The notes below the pieces were generated by a model. The model was not told the DNA's origin, made no database searches, and saw only the letters and a program-made list of their open reading frames with translations. The translations under genes were made by a program, and so were the position numbers. A stretch of DNA of 64,000 bases. It comes from Yamagishiella unicocca (lineage: Eukaryota > Chlorophyta > Chlorophyceae > Chlamydomonadales > Volvocaceae). Below, piece by piece: positions 18,101-36,057 of this stretch. Numbering within the stretch: position 1 is the stretch's first letter; each line of letters begins with the position of its first letter. The stretch spans positions 310,001-374,000 of the forward strand of contig BDSL01000085.1 in assembly GCA_003116995.1 (NCBI GenBank), written 5' to 3'.

Positions 18101-20656
18101 ACCCGCTGTCTCGCACTCCGCAGGCGCCAGGGCGAGATCACGCAGCTCACTGCAACAGTGCAGCAGCACGAGGAGGACCTGCAGCGGCTGACCCGGCGTG
18201 TCGAGGAGGTCAAGGTACGAGGGGTCGCGCTTAACAGGAGCCAGAAGTAGGCCCTGGACGCCTCGACGGCGTCCCGGGTGACAGGCTACACACGTCAATA
18301 CACACGCACAGTTCCCAACCGCATTGCCGTACTGCGTGTCCGCAAACATTTGATGAAACCCGTCGCGCGGGGAAAAGCATTTATGAATGCCGCTTTGGCG
18401 ACTGGGCCGGCAGCAGGCGCAAGGCTGTAAGGGGCGGCGCTGGGGCCACGTTCTCTGAATCGGCATGTGGCAGTAACAAAGTGAATCTACACACGAAGGC
18501 GTTGATTGTTATGGGTTTACAGATGCCGTGTGGGCGTGTGGCCGCAGAGCTTGTGGCTGCCGGAGATCCAGAAGATGGTGGCCACGATCAACGAGTCTTT
18601 CTCAACCAACTTCAAGGAGATTGGCTGCGCGGGCGAGGTGCGGCTGCACGAGGATGAGGACTACGACAAGTTCGCCATTGAGATCCTGTGAGTACGCCAG
18701 GGGATGGGCAGGCCAGAAAGCCAGTGCACGTGGGGAGGAGGTTGTCGCGCGCATCGCTGCGTGTCGCACTACTCTTATACACGGTTTAGAGCAATGCTTT
18801 CAAGAGCCACGATTGGATGGAAGCAGACGGCTTCCTCCGTTTTGGTAGCCCACAAGCATCAACGTAGCTGGTCCTTGTGCATCTGCACCTGCACCTTGGT
18901 GCATATTGAGCGGACAGACAGTTCCTGTGTTTTGTTTGGCAGGTTTTTCTTACGCCGCTGGATTCCCGCGTGTGCCGTACGTACGGCCTGATGGGCCGCA
19001 AACATATTTCATGCCCCCTGCAAGTGGCCACGCGGCATCACTCCCGCCTGCTCACGACGTTTTGCGTTCTGGGATTGCAGGGTGCAGTTCCGAGCCAGTG
19101 AGGAGATGCAGCTGCTGACCGCCAACCGCCAGAGCGGCGGCGAGCGCAGCGTGTCAACCATCCTATACCTCATCGCGCTGCAGGTGGGAGCAGGCTGCAC
19201 CAGGACCGCGGCTGGGAACCGTGACCGCGGTTCCGGGGTTTGCGAGGAAGACCCGTGGATGCGAGAACAACCGTTTAGAACAGACCTTTCGAGATGCATG
19301 CTGGAGAACTTAGGTTCCGGGGGTGGGATGGCTTCCGTCCTAAATGCGCCGTGGACGCCTCGCTTGCGACTTTGGCTGACGATGTATGTGTTCACGTTGA
19401 GCGAGGCGAGGCGGAGCCGCAGGGAGGCCTGTTGCACCAACGTGTCGTGGCTTGCTCCCTCCTTCACATGAGCCTCCACACCCGCAGACACGCGAGATGA
19501 GAGCCGCAATAGCGCACGTGTCGCTGTGCCCCTCAGCTGCATGTGCGTGTGCTTGTAGGCCCCGAAACCGCTCCGTAACCTGTGCCAACCTCCCATCCCT
19601 CTGTGTACCCGCGAAGTCCGTAACGGAGACGCCCTTCCGGGTGGTGGACGAGATCAACCAGGGAATGGACCCCATCAATGAGCGCAAGGTGTGAAACGAC
19701 GTCACTTTTGCGAGCAGCCCGGATGCGGCTCGGGAGGGGCGACCCCGGGATCACACGACAATGAGCGCGGTATCGTGGAGTACTTGCCCGGTTCGCTCCG
19801 CTGCCGCCGCCAGCGCCACCACATCACCACTTCTGCACGACGCTCGAGTTCTTCCTCGCATGTGCATACCCCCGCCAACAACAACGTTAATCGGAGGGGC
19901 ATATGGCTCTCGTAACAATTGCAAACGAAACGCACGCGGGCGGTGCATGGAAGGTCGCTTGCCAATGCCTTCAGGTGCCGCAGTGAATGAATGCGGAACC
20001 CCTGGTTACCCAAAGCATGGCGCAAGCGCCCACCGCAGCAAACACGTGATCCACTTCCCTTTTCTCCACCTGCCGTGCCGTGTGTACGCAGGTGTTCATG
20101 CAGCTGGTGGCCGCGAGCACAGAGGAGCACACGCCGCAGTGCTTCCTGCTGACGCCCAAGCTGCTGCCCGACCTGCACTACAGCCTCGACATTACGGTGC
20201 TGGAGATCATGAGTGGCAGCCACCTGGAGGGCGGGGTGACGGCGGGCGGCGCCATGATCGTGAGTGGGGCCAGGGGGGCTGGCCGTGTGCCCAGCCGCGG
20301 CCTTTGTTTCCTGTCACGGAGCTGCAGGAGTAGAGTGCGGTATGGCGCGTCGGCCCAGCATGCACGCCCATAAATGTAGGGCCAGCATAGTAACGGTCAA
20401 TTGGCCTTGCCTGGCTTGGACCTGCATTTTGTGTCCGCCAATCGGTGAGCCTCGGGAGGCCGCGGGGGCAAGACAGCCTCGGGATGCCCTAGGGTCCCCA
20501 GTGTGTGCTCCATGCTGAAACTGCATGCCCTCCGTCGACGCTTCCCTTTTTTACATTCCTTCAACAGCGCGTAACCACCCCGCCGTTGGGCCTTGTCCCC
20601 CGCAGGACAACCTGATGGGAGGGCGCATGAAGAGGCTGAGGCCGGGGACACCGTAG
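9107..20656 (+). CDS. SMC5: SMC5 copy 2 (structural maintenance of chromosomes 5), complete
   Basis: Complete 27-exon SMC5 gene: 9107-9306, 9371-9425, 9602-9665, 9916-9974, 10167-10356, 10902-10975, 11067-11216, 11571-11675, 12105-12250, 12519-12630, 12988-13131, 13519-13654, 13921-14179, 14638-14775, 15016-15120, 15303-15522, 15795-15922, 16335-16470, 16804-16896, 17419-17579, 17698-17826, 18124-18214, 18548-18687, 19081-19183, 19617-19688, 20092-20259, 20606-20656. The sum is 3429 nt, or 1142 aa, close to the usual 1050-1100. An acidic N-terminal tail (Asp/Glu-rich, residues 10-45) precedes Walker A GPNGTGKSS, then FLPQDKVPEFARM, coiled coil, hinge (YGIMHTLDELIEAP), second coiled coil, signature SGGERSVSTILYLIALQ, and Walker B FRVVDEINQGMDPINERK. 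All ATPase motifs are intact. Introns after 9665 and probably after 15522 are GC-AG. The start is the first ATG before the acidic tail. It would pair with SMC6 in the nuclear SMC5/6 complex. Confidence 0.93.
10801..10870 (+). repeat. Dispersed intronic repeat, family A
   Basis: A repeat of about 70 bp near the 3' end of SMC5 copy 2 intron 5, ending some 30 bp before the acceptor. Landmarks: GCATCTCAAAACGTCTGTT, AAACGGTTTTTTCTCGC, ATCCACGGGTCTTCCTCGAA. The same order of blocks occurs at 14222 and, inverted, at 19236. Confidence 0.8.
13814..13871. repeat. 29-bp direct repeat (2 copies)
   Basis: Two identical adjacent 29-bp units starting CCCTGGCCTGATCGGTCGGG in SMC5 copy 2 intron 12. Confidence 0.9.
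14222..14288 (+). repeat. Dispersed intronic repeat, family A
   Basis: Copy in SMC5 copy 2 intron 13, starting 43 bp after the donor. It shares GCATCTCAAAAC.TCTGTT, AAACGGTTTTTT and GCATCCACGGGTCTTCCTCG with the copy at 10801. Confidence 0.8.
19236..19304 (-). repeat. Dispersed intronic repeat, family A (inverted)
   Basis: Minus-strand copy in SMC5 copy 2 intron 24. Read on the minus strand it gives GCATGCATCTCGAAAGGTCT, AAACGGTTGTTCTCGC and ATCCACGGGTCTTCCTCGC. The orientation is opposite to the host transcript, so it is not simply a shared splice signal. Confidence 0.78.
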
Positions 20657-20672
20657 GGCGGCGCTCTCGACC

Positions 20673-20826
20673 GAGACCCTACTGCCATGAGACCCTATTG
20701 CCATAAGACCCTACTGCCATGGGACACTACTGCCATAAGACCCTACTGCCATGAGACACTACTGCCATAAGACCCTACTGCCATGAGACACTACTGCCAT
20801 AAGACCCTACTGCCATGAGACACTAC
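20673..20826. repeat. 17-bp minisatellite after SMC5 copy 2
   Basis: About nine copies of a 17-bp unit (GAGACCCTACTGCCATA with A/G and C/A variants). Alternating variants give a 34-bp higher-order period. It starts 17 bp after the SMC5 stop codon, so it probably lies in the 3' untranslated region. Confidence 0.9.
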
Positions 20827-21690
20827 TGGATTGCAGTGGACCCAGAGCTGCGGTACTCGCGCGCTACAACCTCCTTTTTGAACATGGTTTCGGAACATGT
20901 AGAGCACTGGGCGAACTGATGCACGTAGCGGCAAGGCGTGGTAGCCGCTGCGACCGCTGATCCACGATCTGTCCCAGCTGTGGACATACTTGAGCTCGCG
21001 CGCACGCCTGCCTGATCACGCACTGCGTCACCAACATGTACGAGTAAAATGCACGTGCAACTGCGGGTCCTAGCGAGAGCGAGCCTAAGCAGTGTACGGC
21101 GCCATTTGGCGCGATGGCTGAACAAAGCGACGATCGAAACGGCGGGCGTGCGCCGCTGTGGGCACCAGGCCCATGTTGATGACGTTGGTTGGTCTACCAA
21201 AATTATCGTTGCGGGCGATGGTCAATGTCATGTGCACGCACATGCCTTTCGTCAGCGTTGAGAATGGAACACGGACAACCAGTGTACGGTTCTTATAAAA
21301 ATGTACCGTGTTGAAATTCGCCCTCGCTTATTACCTGTAAGAACAGAAGCGTATACAAGTCCCCGTCCATCCCGGCCTCCGACAGCACTCCCCGTGCCGA
21401 CCGAAGCGAAAGACGCACCCCAGCCTTTGGCGCAAGATCGGCAGGTGAACGGCACGGCAGGTAAAACGCATACAAACAGCTCCAGACACGCCCGCCCACA
21501 ATCACGCATGGTTATGACCAAATCCTGGCTGTAACCACTGAAGTTGTGCACCTATCAACGATGAAAACCCAGCATTGTAACTGTCTACCACTTTCCAGGC
21601 TACCCGACGCTTTGGCCTTGGCTGCTTCCACACCCCCGCATACACATGTACAGTCCTTGCCGGGAACAAGCTGGCCTTGCGGCCTCAGCT
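20827..21690. other. Intergenic stretch, no gene recognised
   Basis: Between the minisatellite behind SMC5 copy 2 and the low-confidence exons at 21691. Short frames exist on both strands, but I found no motif or coherent splice pattern. Confidence 0.4.
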
Positions 21691-22208
21691 TCACTCCTTG
21701 AAACCACGGCCGCTAGGAGCGTACTGCTGCGGAGGCGACACGGGGGGGAAGGCGGCTGCTGTCAGCGAGGACCAGGGCGACCCCTCGCCCGCTGTTGGGG
21801 GCTAGGTTGCCACGAGGGACCGCAACCACCACGTGCCGAAACCGCTGCCGCTGCCGTCCGCACCCACCTGATGGACGCTGCCCGACAGTGTAGTGATTAA
21901 TTTCAGCGACCGTGTGGCGTACCCAAGATGGATGCTCCCCAGCATGGCCCATACATGCAAGCCGCACCAGGCGCCTGCACAGGCGGCATGCAACCGATTG
22001 GGTAGCCGCACAACCAGCCTGGAGTATGGGCTACCGGTGTCGTTGGATAACATCACGTGTACCGTATCTGAAGTGGAAACAAGGCCCCCAGAGAGCCCGC
22101 TCAGCCATCCAACTACATGCGGTGCCATTCCAATACTTACCTCGCGTGTCTTGTTGCTCGCTTGCATGCTTGGGCTTGCCGGCACGAAAAAAATGATACA
22201 GCTCAAGT
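21691..22208 (-). CDS. Unassigned candidate gene fragment (minus strand)
   Basis: Three segments on the minus strand splice together in phase: about 22208-22141 (donor GCGAG|GTAAGT), 22067-21868 (acceptor CACTTCAG, donor CATCAG|GTGGGT) and 21726-21691 (acceptor CTCCGCAG, then stop). The middle exon reads as a possible beta-rich segment (TVHVMLSNDTGSPYSRLVVR). No ATG is in frame, so the 5' part, if real, lies upstream and overlaps the end of the methyltransferase gene region. I do not recognise a family. Clean splice sites and an in-frame stop are the only support; chance agreement remains possible. Confidence 0.28.
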
Positions 22209-22498
22209 AGCTAGCATTTTACGACAACGGACTAAGAACGCTAAAATAGAACCTGCCGTGCAGCTCCAGACCACAGCGTAGCTGCCGCGTCATGCCGGTC
22301 AACACAACGGTGTGCATCGGAGCAGGTGCCCCCCAGGCTGCAGGGATCCAGCGGCGGCAATTGTAGTCCCATCCACTGTATCAGCTGGCCGGCACCTCTA
22401 CTGCATCCGTCTTCGTGCTGCTACATTTCCGCTTCCGCGACAGGCGTGTGACTGCCCTCTGAACACCTCGGGGCTGAAAGCGCTGCTGCTGCTGCTGC

Positions 22499-23481
22499 TC
22501 ACTGCGCCCGACACTCCTTGACGAACACGTAGACGTAGTTGTGGCTGTCCTGCTCCATTGCCGTCTCCACGAGTGACAGGGATAGCCCCGACAGAACGGC
22601 GTCAGAGAAGAAGCGCTGGCGTCCGGGAGCGCTCTCGTAGCTGATGCATATGTACCTGGCATGGCGTGGACATATGGGATTGTGTTGTGCCAGCAGAAGT
22701 CAAGTCGATGGCAAGAGGCACGCGAAAGGGGCATATGAAGGTGTGGGGAAGCAAGTCCGCACTGCAGGGAGGCCGTCGGAACGAGCATCACGTGCCGTCT
22801 CAACCCAAGGGATGTGTCCAGCCCCGATTCTCGGACGCAACTCATCAGCATGCCACGTGTACCGCCAGCGCCCTCCAAACCCAACCTTCCGTAAGACTTA
22901 TAACTCGTCGGCTATGCCACCCACCTGCCACCCGGTGCCAGACAGCGCACCACCTCCTGCAGAAGCCTCGTGACGTTCACCTCAGCAGCGGCAGCCAGTT
23001 CTTCCTCCTCAATACTTATCGTGCGGCCCCAGCTCCGGAGTAGAACTATTTGATCGTATCCGGCGCAAAGTGCATCCAGGCATCCCTTGTCGAGGACCAC
23101 GTCGAAGCTGCCCGAGCGGAAAGCGAGTGCACACGCATCCATCACCAGCCAATCAGTCCGGCCGTTAGGACCAAGCGAGCTGCCGCAGAGGTCAAACAAC
23201 GTACAGCTGTAGTCGATACCAGTTACAACCATATGTGGGTGCCCGGCGCACACCGCGGCGGCGAACTCAGAGTTGCCGCAGCCAATGTCGAGCGCCATGG
23301 CCGCACCAGCGAGGTACGGGTCAATACACGCACGGACCGCTTCATAGGTGCAAAGCCAGTCGAATGTGCTCTCCTGGAAAACATCTACATCGTCCTGAAG
23401 GCGCTGCTTGTAGCGGCCGTCCCAATATTCACGACGTTGAAAGCTCCAGATCCTATCCCTATCGCGTCCAGATGATGCCAT
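22499..23481 (-). CDS. EEF1AKMT4/METTL13-like class I SAM-dependent methyltransferase
   Basis: Two exons, 23481-22925 and 22655-22499, give 237 aa plus stop. The N-terminal block REYWDGRYKQR is typical of the METTL13/EEF1AKMT4 group. Motif I is ALDIGCGNSEFAAAV, followed by an acidic ribose-binding residue in VVTGIDYS. The block FRSGSFDVVLDKGCLDAL matches the SFDVV.(E/D)KG.LDAL signature of this family, and VRCLAPGGR is the usual segment before strand 5. Characterised family members methylate lysines of elongation factor 1A in the cytosol; that substrate is inferred here. The length matches the single-domain members. The start is the first Met before the conserved block; a longer upstream open frame to 23997 lacks family similarity and is probably 5' untranslated. 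The gene is convergent with SMC5 copy 2. Confidence 0.85.
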
Positions 23482-24097
23482 GTTGTAGAGTGGAATTAAA
23501 TGGATTAAGTGCGCGATATTGTTGAAGTCCGCTGTCGTTGGCTTAGATTCGCGGTGCGTACGACAGCGCCGTGGATCGCCAGTTGGTTGCAAACAAACGG
23601 GTCTTTGGTTTCGGGCATGCGGGAGCAAGATATTTCGACTGCATCCCTTGTAATCAGAGCTCGGCCAGTATATTTGTGTATAAGATGCACCAGCCTGAGG
23701 ATAACATAAGAGCAATCCAAGCTCGGTGGGAGCAGGTGGGAGTCTCCACGAGGCACCAATTGACATCTCTGAGCCTGTCACCAGTGCCAACGAGCTACCA
23801 AAGTCACAAAGTTCACCTTCCAAAGTAACCAAGGCCACAAAATTACCACGCAACGCCATAACGGCATGCCGAAAGCCGCCCTGAGCCCTGATCGCATCAT
23901 AGCAACAGTGTCGGAACGCGTTCCGACCATCCTCCACCAAAATGAAGGCTAGGCAAAGAGCGACGTCCGGCACGTAGTTCAGTCCTTGCTGTCCCAAGAC
24001 TCCCTCAACAGCATGCCTGGGTTAGGGCCTGGGTAGGGCTGGGTTACCCGTAGCAAAGCCACGCCGAAGAGCGGTACAACACGCGCTCTGAACCGCC

Positions 24098-24511
24098 TCA
24101 TAATGATGCACACGGACGCAACCCTTTGTTGCCTGCTCCCTGCAAGCTGCTCCCCTCGGCCGCCTCCTCCTTGCTCCGCTCTCTGAGGAGGTCCTTGATG
24201 CCCCCACACTCATCTGTGCTGGCGGATGCTTTGGCCCACCGCTGCTCAGCCATTGCGTTCCCAACTTCCCATATGCTTGACGCCTGGCAAGGAACTGCCA
24301 CCCAAGACCAGCAGTACGCGCCGAAGGGGCCGTCAATAGATGACGGCGGCAAGTGCCGTCGGAAGGTGTTAGTCGCCGCACTCGACATAGACGCAGCAGC
24401 ACCGCGGCTTGAATGCGCGCTGCTCAGCAGCAAGCACGGATTAGCCCCAGCAAACTCAGCGGCACCATCTAAGGAGGACCGCCGGCTGCCGCGTATTTTG
24501 CCGGTTGACAT
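24098..24511 (-). CDS. Hypothetical small protein, 137 aa
   Basis: An uninterrupted minus-strand frame from ATG to stop, starting at 24511. The first 60 residues are Ser/Ala/Arg-rich. The end looks like a charged helix (GIKDLLRERSKEEAAEG). A second open minus-strand stretch upstream (24922-24581, starting MLGALNGLMALSKPTEAALL) could belong to the same transcript, but no splice pairing was decisive. I recognise no family. It could be non-coding, since open frames of this length occur by chance in GC-rich DNA. Confidence 0.25.
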   Translation of the reverse strand: MSTGKIRGSRRSSLDGAAEFAGANPCLLLSSAHSSRGAAASMSSAATNTFRRHLPPSSIDGPFGAYCWSWVAVPCQASSIWEVGNAMAEQRWAKASASTDECGGIKDLLRERSKEEAAEGSSLQGAGNKGLRPCASL

Positions 24512-24922
24512 GCTAGGCGACTCGATACGGTGCAGCCCAAAGGGGCTTACGTGTTGCGCGTGGGAGGATCGAAATGAGAATCAGAGCCGGTCACAACAAG
24601 GTGCGCGCGATTGCGATGGATAGCACACGACATGTTTGCAGGCTGCAAACGTTTGCATTCGCAGTGCAAGCCATGCACACACGATTGGAAAATGGCTACA
24701 TGGCCGACTATGGCCGCCGCACCACGCTTTCAATCCTGCGCAGTAAACTTGTAAAACAATAAATTCATCGGACCGTAGATCCATCGACCCCCCTGACGAG
24801 GCCGAGCGGCACTGCACATGGTCCTTGTCCGCCCCTACGCGAACGAAATTGTCGTCCACTGTCAAAAGCGCAGCCTCAGTGGGTTTACTCAATGCCATTA
24901 GGCCATTTAACGCGCCTAACAT

Positions 24923-25360
24923 AGCGGGGATTATACCGCGGGCTCATCGAGCAGTAGAGTTTGGTGCGCAGGTGGCAAAGCAGAGCTACTCAGCTGTTGC
25001 CAACGCTACCTGGCGTTCCCAACTTAATAGCCCCTGCGTTACCCACGCCTTTGCCCCCGGCTTCCCTCAACAACACCGCCCCTTCCCATCTAGGAATGAA
25101 ATACCGAAAACGACAAGCGGGGACAACAAACAAACTACGTATGATACACAGCCGCTGAGTGTAATGTACAGTGCCCCTTTGCGGGACACGTTTCCCCCAA
25201 ACAACACCAGCCGCAAGCGGCTGTTGCCTGTCACCGGAAAAGGGATTTGGAACACATTTGGAACCCAGGCGTACGGACCAGCGTGCGAACCCTTCCCGCC
25301 GCCCCGCCACCCGTCTTCCCCCTCCCCTCCCTGCGCCGCTCTTACGTCAGCGGCTGCCCG
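24923..25360. other. Intergenic stretch, no gene recognised
   Basis: Lies between the candidate frames at 24.1-24.9 kb and the minisatellites downstream of the CREG-like gene. Only short open frames are present, with no motif. Confidence 0.4.
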
Positions 25361-25520
25361 TAAGAGCAGCCGGCTTCCCGTAAGAGCAGCCGGCTTCCCG
25401 TAAGAGCAGCCGGCTGCCCGTAAGAGCAGCCGGCTGCCCGTAAGAGCAGCCGGCTTCCCGTAAGAGCAGCCGGCTTCCCGTAAGAGCAGCCGGCTGCCCG
25501 TAAGAGCAGCCGGCTGCCCG
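25361..25520. repeat. 20-bp minisatellite (8 copies)
   Basis: Eight copies of TAAGAGCAGCCGGCTTCCCG, with a T/G variant at position 16 (CGGCTTCC or CGGCTGCC), downstream of the CREG-like gene. It generates artefactual repetitive reading frames. Confidence 0.95.
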
Positions 25521-25541
25521 ACATCCACATCCACATCACGG

Positions 25542-25616
25542 CGGCCTCATCGAGCCAACGGCCTCATCGAGCCAACGGCCTCATCGAGCCAACGGCCTCA
25601 TCGAGCCAACGGCCTC
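25542..25616. repeat. 18-bp tandem repeat (about 4 copies)
   Basis: About four copies of GGCCTCATCGAGCCAAC plus one base, immediately after the 20-bp minisatellite and ending some 50 bp from the CREG-like stop codon. Probably in its 3' untranslated region. Confidence 0.9.
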
Positions 25617-25664
25617 AGCAAGTCCGTACCAATGGTGCTGTCGCAGCACATGCCGCGGGTGCCG

Positions 25665-28013
25665 CTACACCGCCTGCGCCGCATAGTAGTCGTCGCCGTC
25701 GATGACGGCCATTCCTCCGTACCAGTCCAGCAGGTGCACTTCAGACACGTGCAGCTCGTAGCTGCGGGGCGGTGGTGGCGGCGGTGGTGGTGGCGGTGGG
25801 GAGGGCGCCACGTGAAGACGACAGCTCAACAGGGCAGGCGAAGGGGGTGCCGGCGGTCGAGAGGTACCGGTACCCTACGATGCGACCTCGAGGCCCCGAG
25901 GCGTAAGCCCTGTTTGCGACAACATAGGCTGTGGGCAGGCACTGCACGGGAGGAGTCACTAAAGCCCTCGGGCAGCTAGACATGCCCACCAGCGCACAAT
26001 CGCCAACCTGACCCCGACCCCCCGCGAAATGCTCCGTCCTGATACGGTGGCGGTGAGTGCCCGAGAGAACCCGTGCATGGGAGAGAGGGAGGGAGGGGGG
26101 TCCCCACGCGCATACACGCAGCACGTACACGCCGCCCGGACTGGACATTATTTCCGTTGACTCCTCGCAGCTCAGCGGTAAATCAACACAACACCCGGGT
26201 TGTCTACTTTCCGCGGAGTTCCGCGGCTCAGCGGGAAAGCAACACCGCGCACCCGGTTCCTCAAGGCAGCGCCATCCTACGCGGCCGCCTATCTGCAGTG
26301 CCGGACACCCCCGAGCGGGACTCACAACTCGAAGCCGTGCCCCGCGGGCCAGTCGGCCATCTGCGGGTGCCGCGAAAACATGGCCGCCTGCGCCGCATCG
26401 CGCTGTGCCTCGGGCACCGGAGCCAGGCTGCCGAGCAGGGTGGCCCGGGCGCAGGCAGGGTCTTCGGGGTCCAGTCCGCCGCAGGGGCCGCCGCCGCCGT
26501 TGCCCACGGAGCGGCGCTGCTCTTCTGAAATCGTGAAGGAGCAGCGCGGGTGCGCCTGCCGGAGAACGCGCAGGGCGTTTGGAGCGCAGCGGCGTCACGG
26601 GCTCGGGGCGCGAACCACGCAAAGACGCAATGGTGCGGAGACACGTGGAGGCGATGCAATTGATTGCGAGTAGGGTGTGAGGTGCGCGCAGGGTCAGCCC
26701 AGGCAACGGAAACTCTCGTCGTCGAACGGGCCGCCATTTCGATCCCGGGGGGGGGTTGCGGTGTCAGGGTGCTGCGCCCGCATCCTACCTGAGCACATTC
26801 AGGCGGCTAGTGCCGGGAATCTTCATAGCGGTCAATTCTGGTATCGTAACGTTACACCACCTTCCACTCTGTGGCTCCTTTTCGCCGCCCCAGAGACTAA
26901 CCCGCCTTTCTGCCTGCCCCCACGGCTTCGGCGACGGAGGACCATACACTTGGGACGCTCCTCTCGATAAACCCCTCCCGCCGTGTACCCGTGTCCCACA
27001 CGGACCGGGGACCCACCTTGACGTTCTGCGTCAGCTCATCCATGGGTGTGATGTAGAAGAACAGCCGGCCGCTGGCGACGTCTCGCGACCCATCGCTGTG
27101 CGACACCACGCCTCTGCGGGCGGGTACACGGAGCAGTGCCGCTGGGGTCCGTGAGGGTCACGTGTGAGGGATCATGTGTGAGGGATCATGTGTAAGGGAT
27201 CATGTGTGCACGATGTGCACAATCCTGGGTGGGTGGGTTCATGGACGTAAGGAGACGGCAGCTCCGGGGCAACACAAGTACGGACGGACGGCGCACGCTG
27301 TACGGCAACCTGGAGAGTGCCGTACGGCAGCGCTGCGTTTGGCTCATCGCGGTGCAGCTGGCGGCCTGCCGGGGTCGTTACGAGATGGAACACACTATCT
27401 CGTGTGCGGCAGCAGCTCCGATACCCTGTCGTGCGTCCCTGCCGACAGGCGTGCAGGCGGGTCGCAGCAACCCGTGCTACCACCACCCCGCTTGCACACA
27501 GCAGCAGCGCACCCACCTCCGCCTCGCTGCAAGCAGGCTGTTAGCCTGCGCGTGTCCGTGTCCTAACCCTCCCCCTCTCCTTCCCCCGCCTCCCTGCGCA
27601 GCCTGCCTCGCCTCGACGGCACAACGCTGCCCGCGACTCACCCCACTGGCTCTCCCGAGTCCTTATCCAGAGTCGACAAGACGCCCCAGGAGGTCTCATG
27701 CACCAGCCAGCGGGCCATCAGCGCATGGTCCTCATAGGAGGGCCTGTGGGCGCGCAGCGGCGGCCTTTGGTTTCGGAGGAGGGCCGGGTGGCCGGACGGT
27801 GGAGGAGCTGCCACGGCTGGGCTGTTAAGGGGTCGCGAGCTGCTGGGACCCCTTTGTACCATACCTGGGAAATAGGACCGCTTCCGCGTCCGATTTGCCA
27901 CGCAAGGCGCTTGAAATGCCCGTCCGACTTGCGTGCGAGCTGGCTAGCAGGCACAAGAGAAGCCCTGCCAGGCGCCCTGTGCGCTGCACCGACGCGACTG
28001 GGAGTAGGACCAT
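25665..28013 (-). CDS. CREG-like secreted protein (pyridoxamine-oxidase-like flavin fold)
   Basis: Five exons on the minus strand: 28013-27865, 27821-27642, 27113-27017, 26555-26326 and 25761-25665. They join in phase to 250 aa. Residues 1-28 look like a signal peptide (VASVQRTGRLAGLLLCLLAS then SHA). The rest follows CREG1 block by block: ARWLVHETSWGVLST, the block GRLFFYITPMDELTQNVK, CARATLLGSLAPV, FSRHPQMADWPAGHGFEFY and, near the C-terminus, LLDWYGGMAV and DYYAAQ. CREG proteins adopt the FMN-binding split-barrel fold but are glycoproteins of the secretory/endolysosomal route with no proven enzyme activity. Length (human about 220 aa) and order fit well. The first intron would be only 43 nt; without it the frame stops at once, but an alternative first exon is possible. 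The gene diverges from gyrase B across 456 bp. Confidence 0.85.
27151..27208. repeat. 15-bp tandem repeat in CREG-like intron
   Basis: About three copies of a unit like GTGAGGGATCATGTGT in the intron between the CREG-like exons at 27642 and 27113. Confidence 0.8.
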
Positions 28014-28469
28014 GACAACGATTTATAAGTATAGAAAATAACAGTGTATATTGGGTGCTGTGCAGCATGTTGTATGTTATGGACCATGCGGCGTTTCCAG
28101 CCCCAAGTCCCAACAGCCCAACTCCCGCCAGATCGAACCATGTTACCGCGAGGCACAGACACCGTCGCGTATTACATATCGTATAGTGAGTGTTATTTTA
28201 CCGCTCTGAATTTGAGGGCGCCAAGCGAGACTCTCTTGTGCCGGCCGTCGCCACAGACATCTCACCTAGCACCTCGGATTCCCGTAACCGACCAAGCCTT
28301 TCGCAAACGTGAGAACGCTTCAAAGTAACTCTCTAATCCGGCTTCCGCCGCAACGTCTCGGCTACCGCCGTGCAGCCGGACATTTTCCGGACCAGCCTAG
28401 CAAGAGAGCACCCGGTACCAATTTTGACCGACCTAAGTGGCTAATCAGCTAGCCCCCTCTCACGCGAGC
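28014..28469. promoter_or_regulatory. Divergent promoter region, CREG-like / gyrase B
   Basis: This 456-bp gap lies between start codons on opposite strands. It includes an AT-rich patch near 28020-28075 and 28165-28215. No specific factor site was identified. Confidence 0.5.

Positions 28470-36057
<7,588 letters not shown>

Noticed and set aside
23482..23997. N-terminal extension of the methyltransferase
   Set aside because: The frame is open, but the family-specific part starts at the Met at 23481 and the upstream residues show no similarity or targeting pattern.
25361..25520. CRISPR-like array
   Set aside because: The units are contiguous, with no unique spacers, and the genome is eukaryotic. 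It is a minisatellite.
25067..25539. Repetitive open frames with YGKPAALTGSRLLLR-type units
   Set aside because: Produced by the 20-bp minisatellite read in several frames; there is no start context or conservation.
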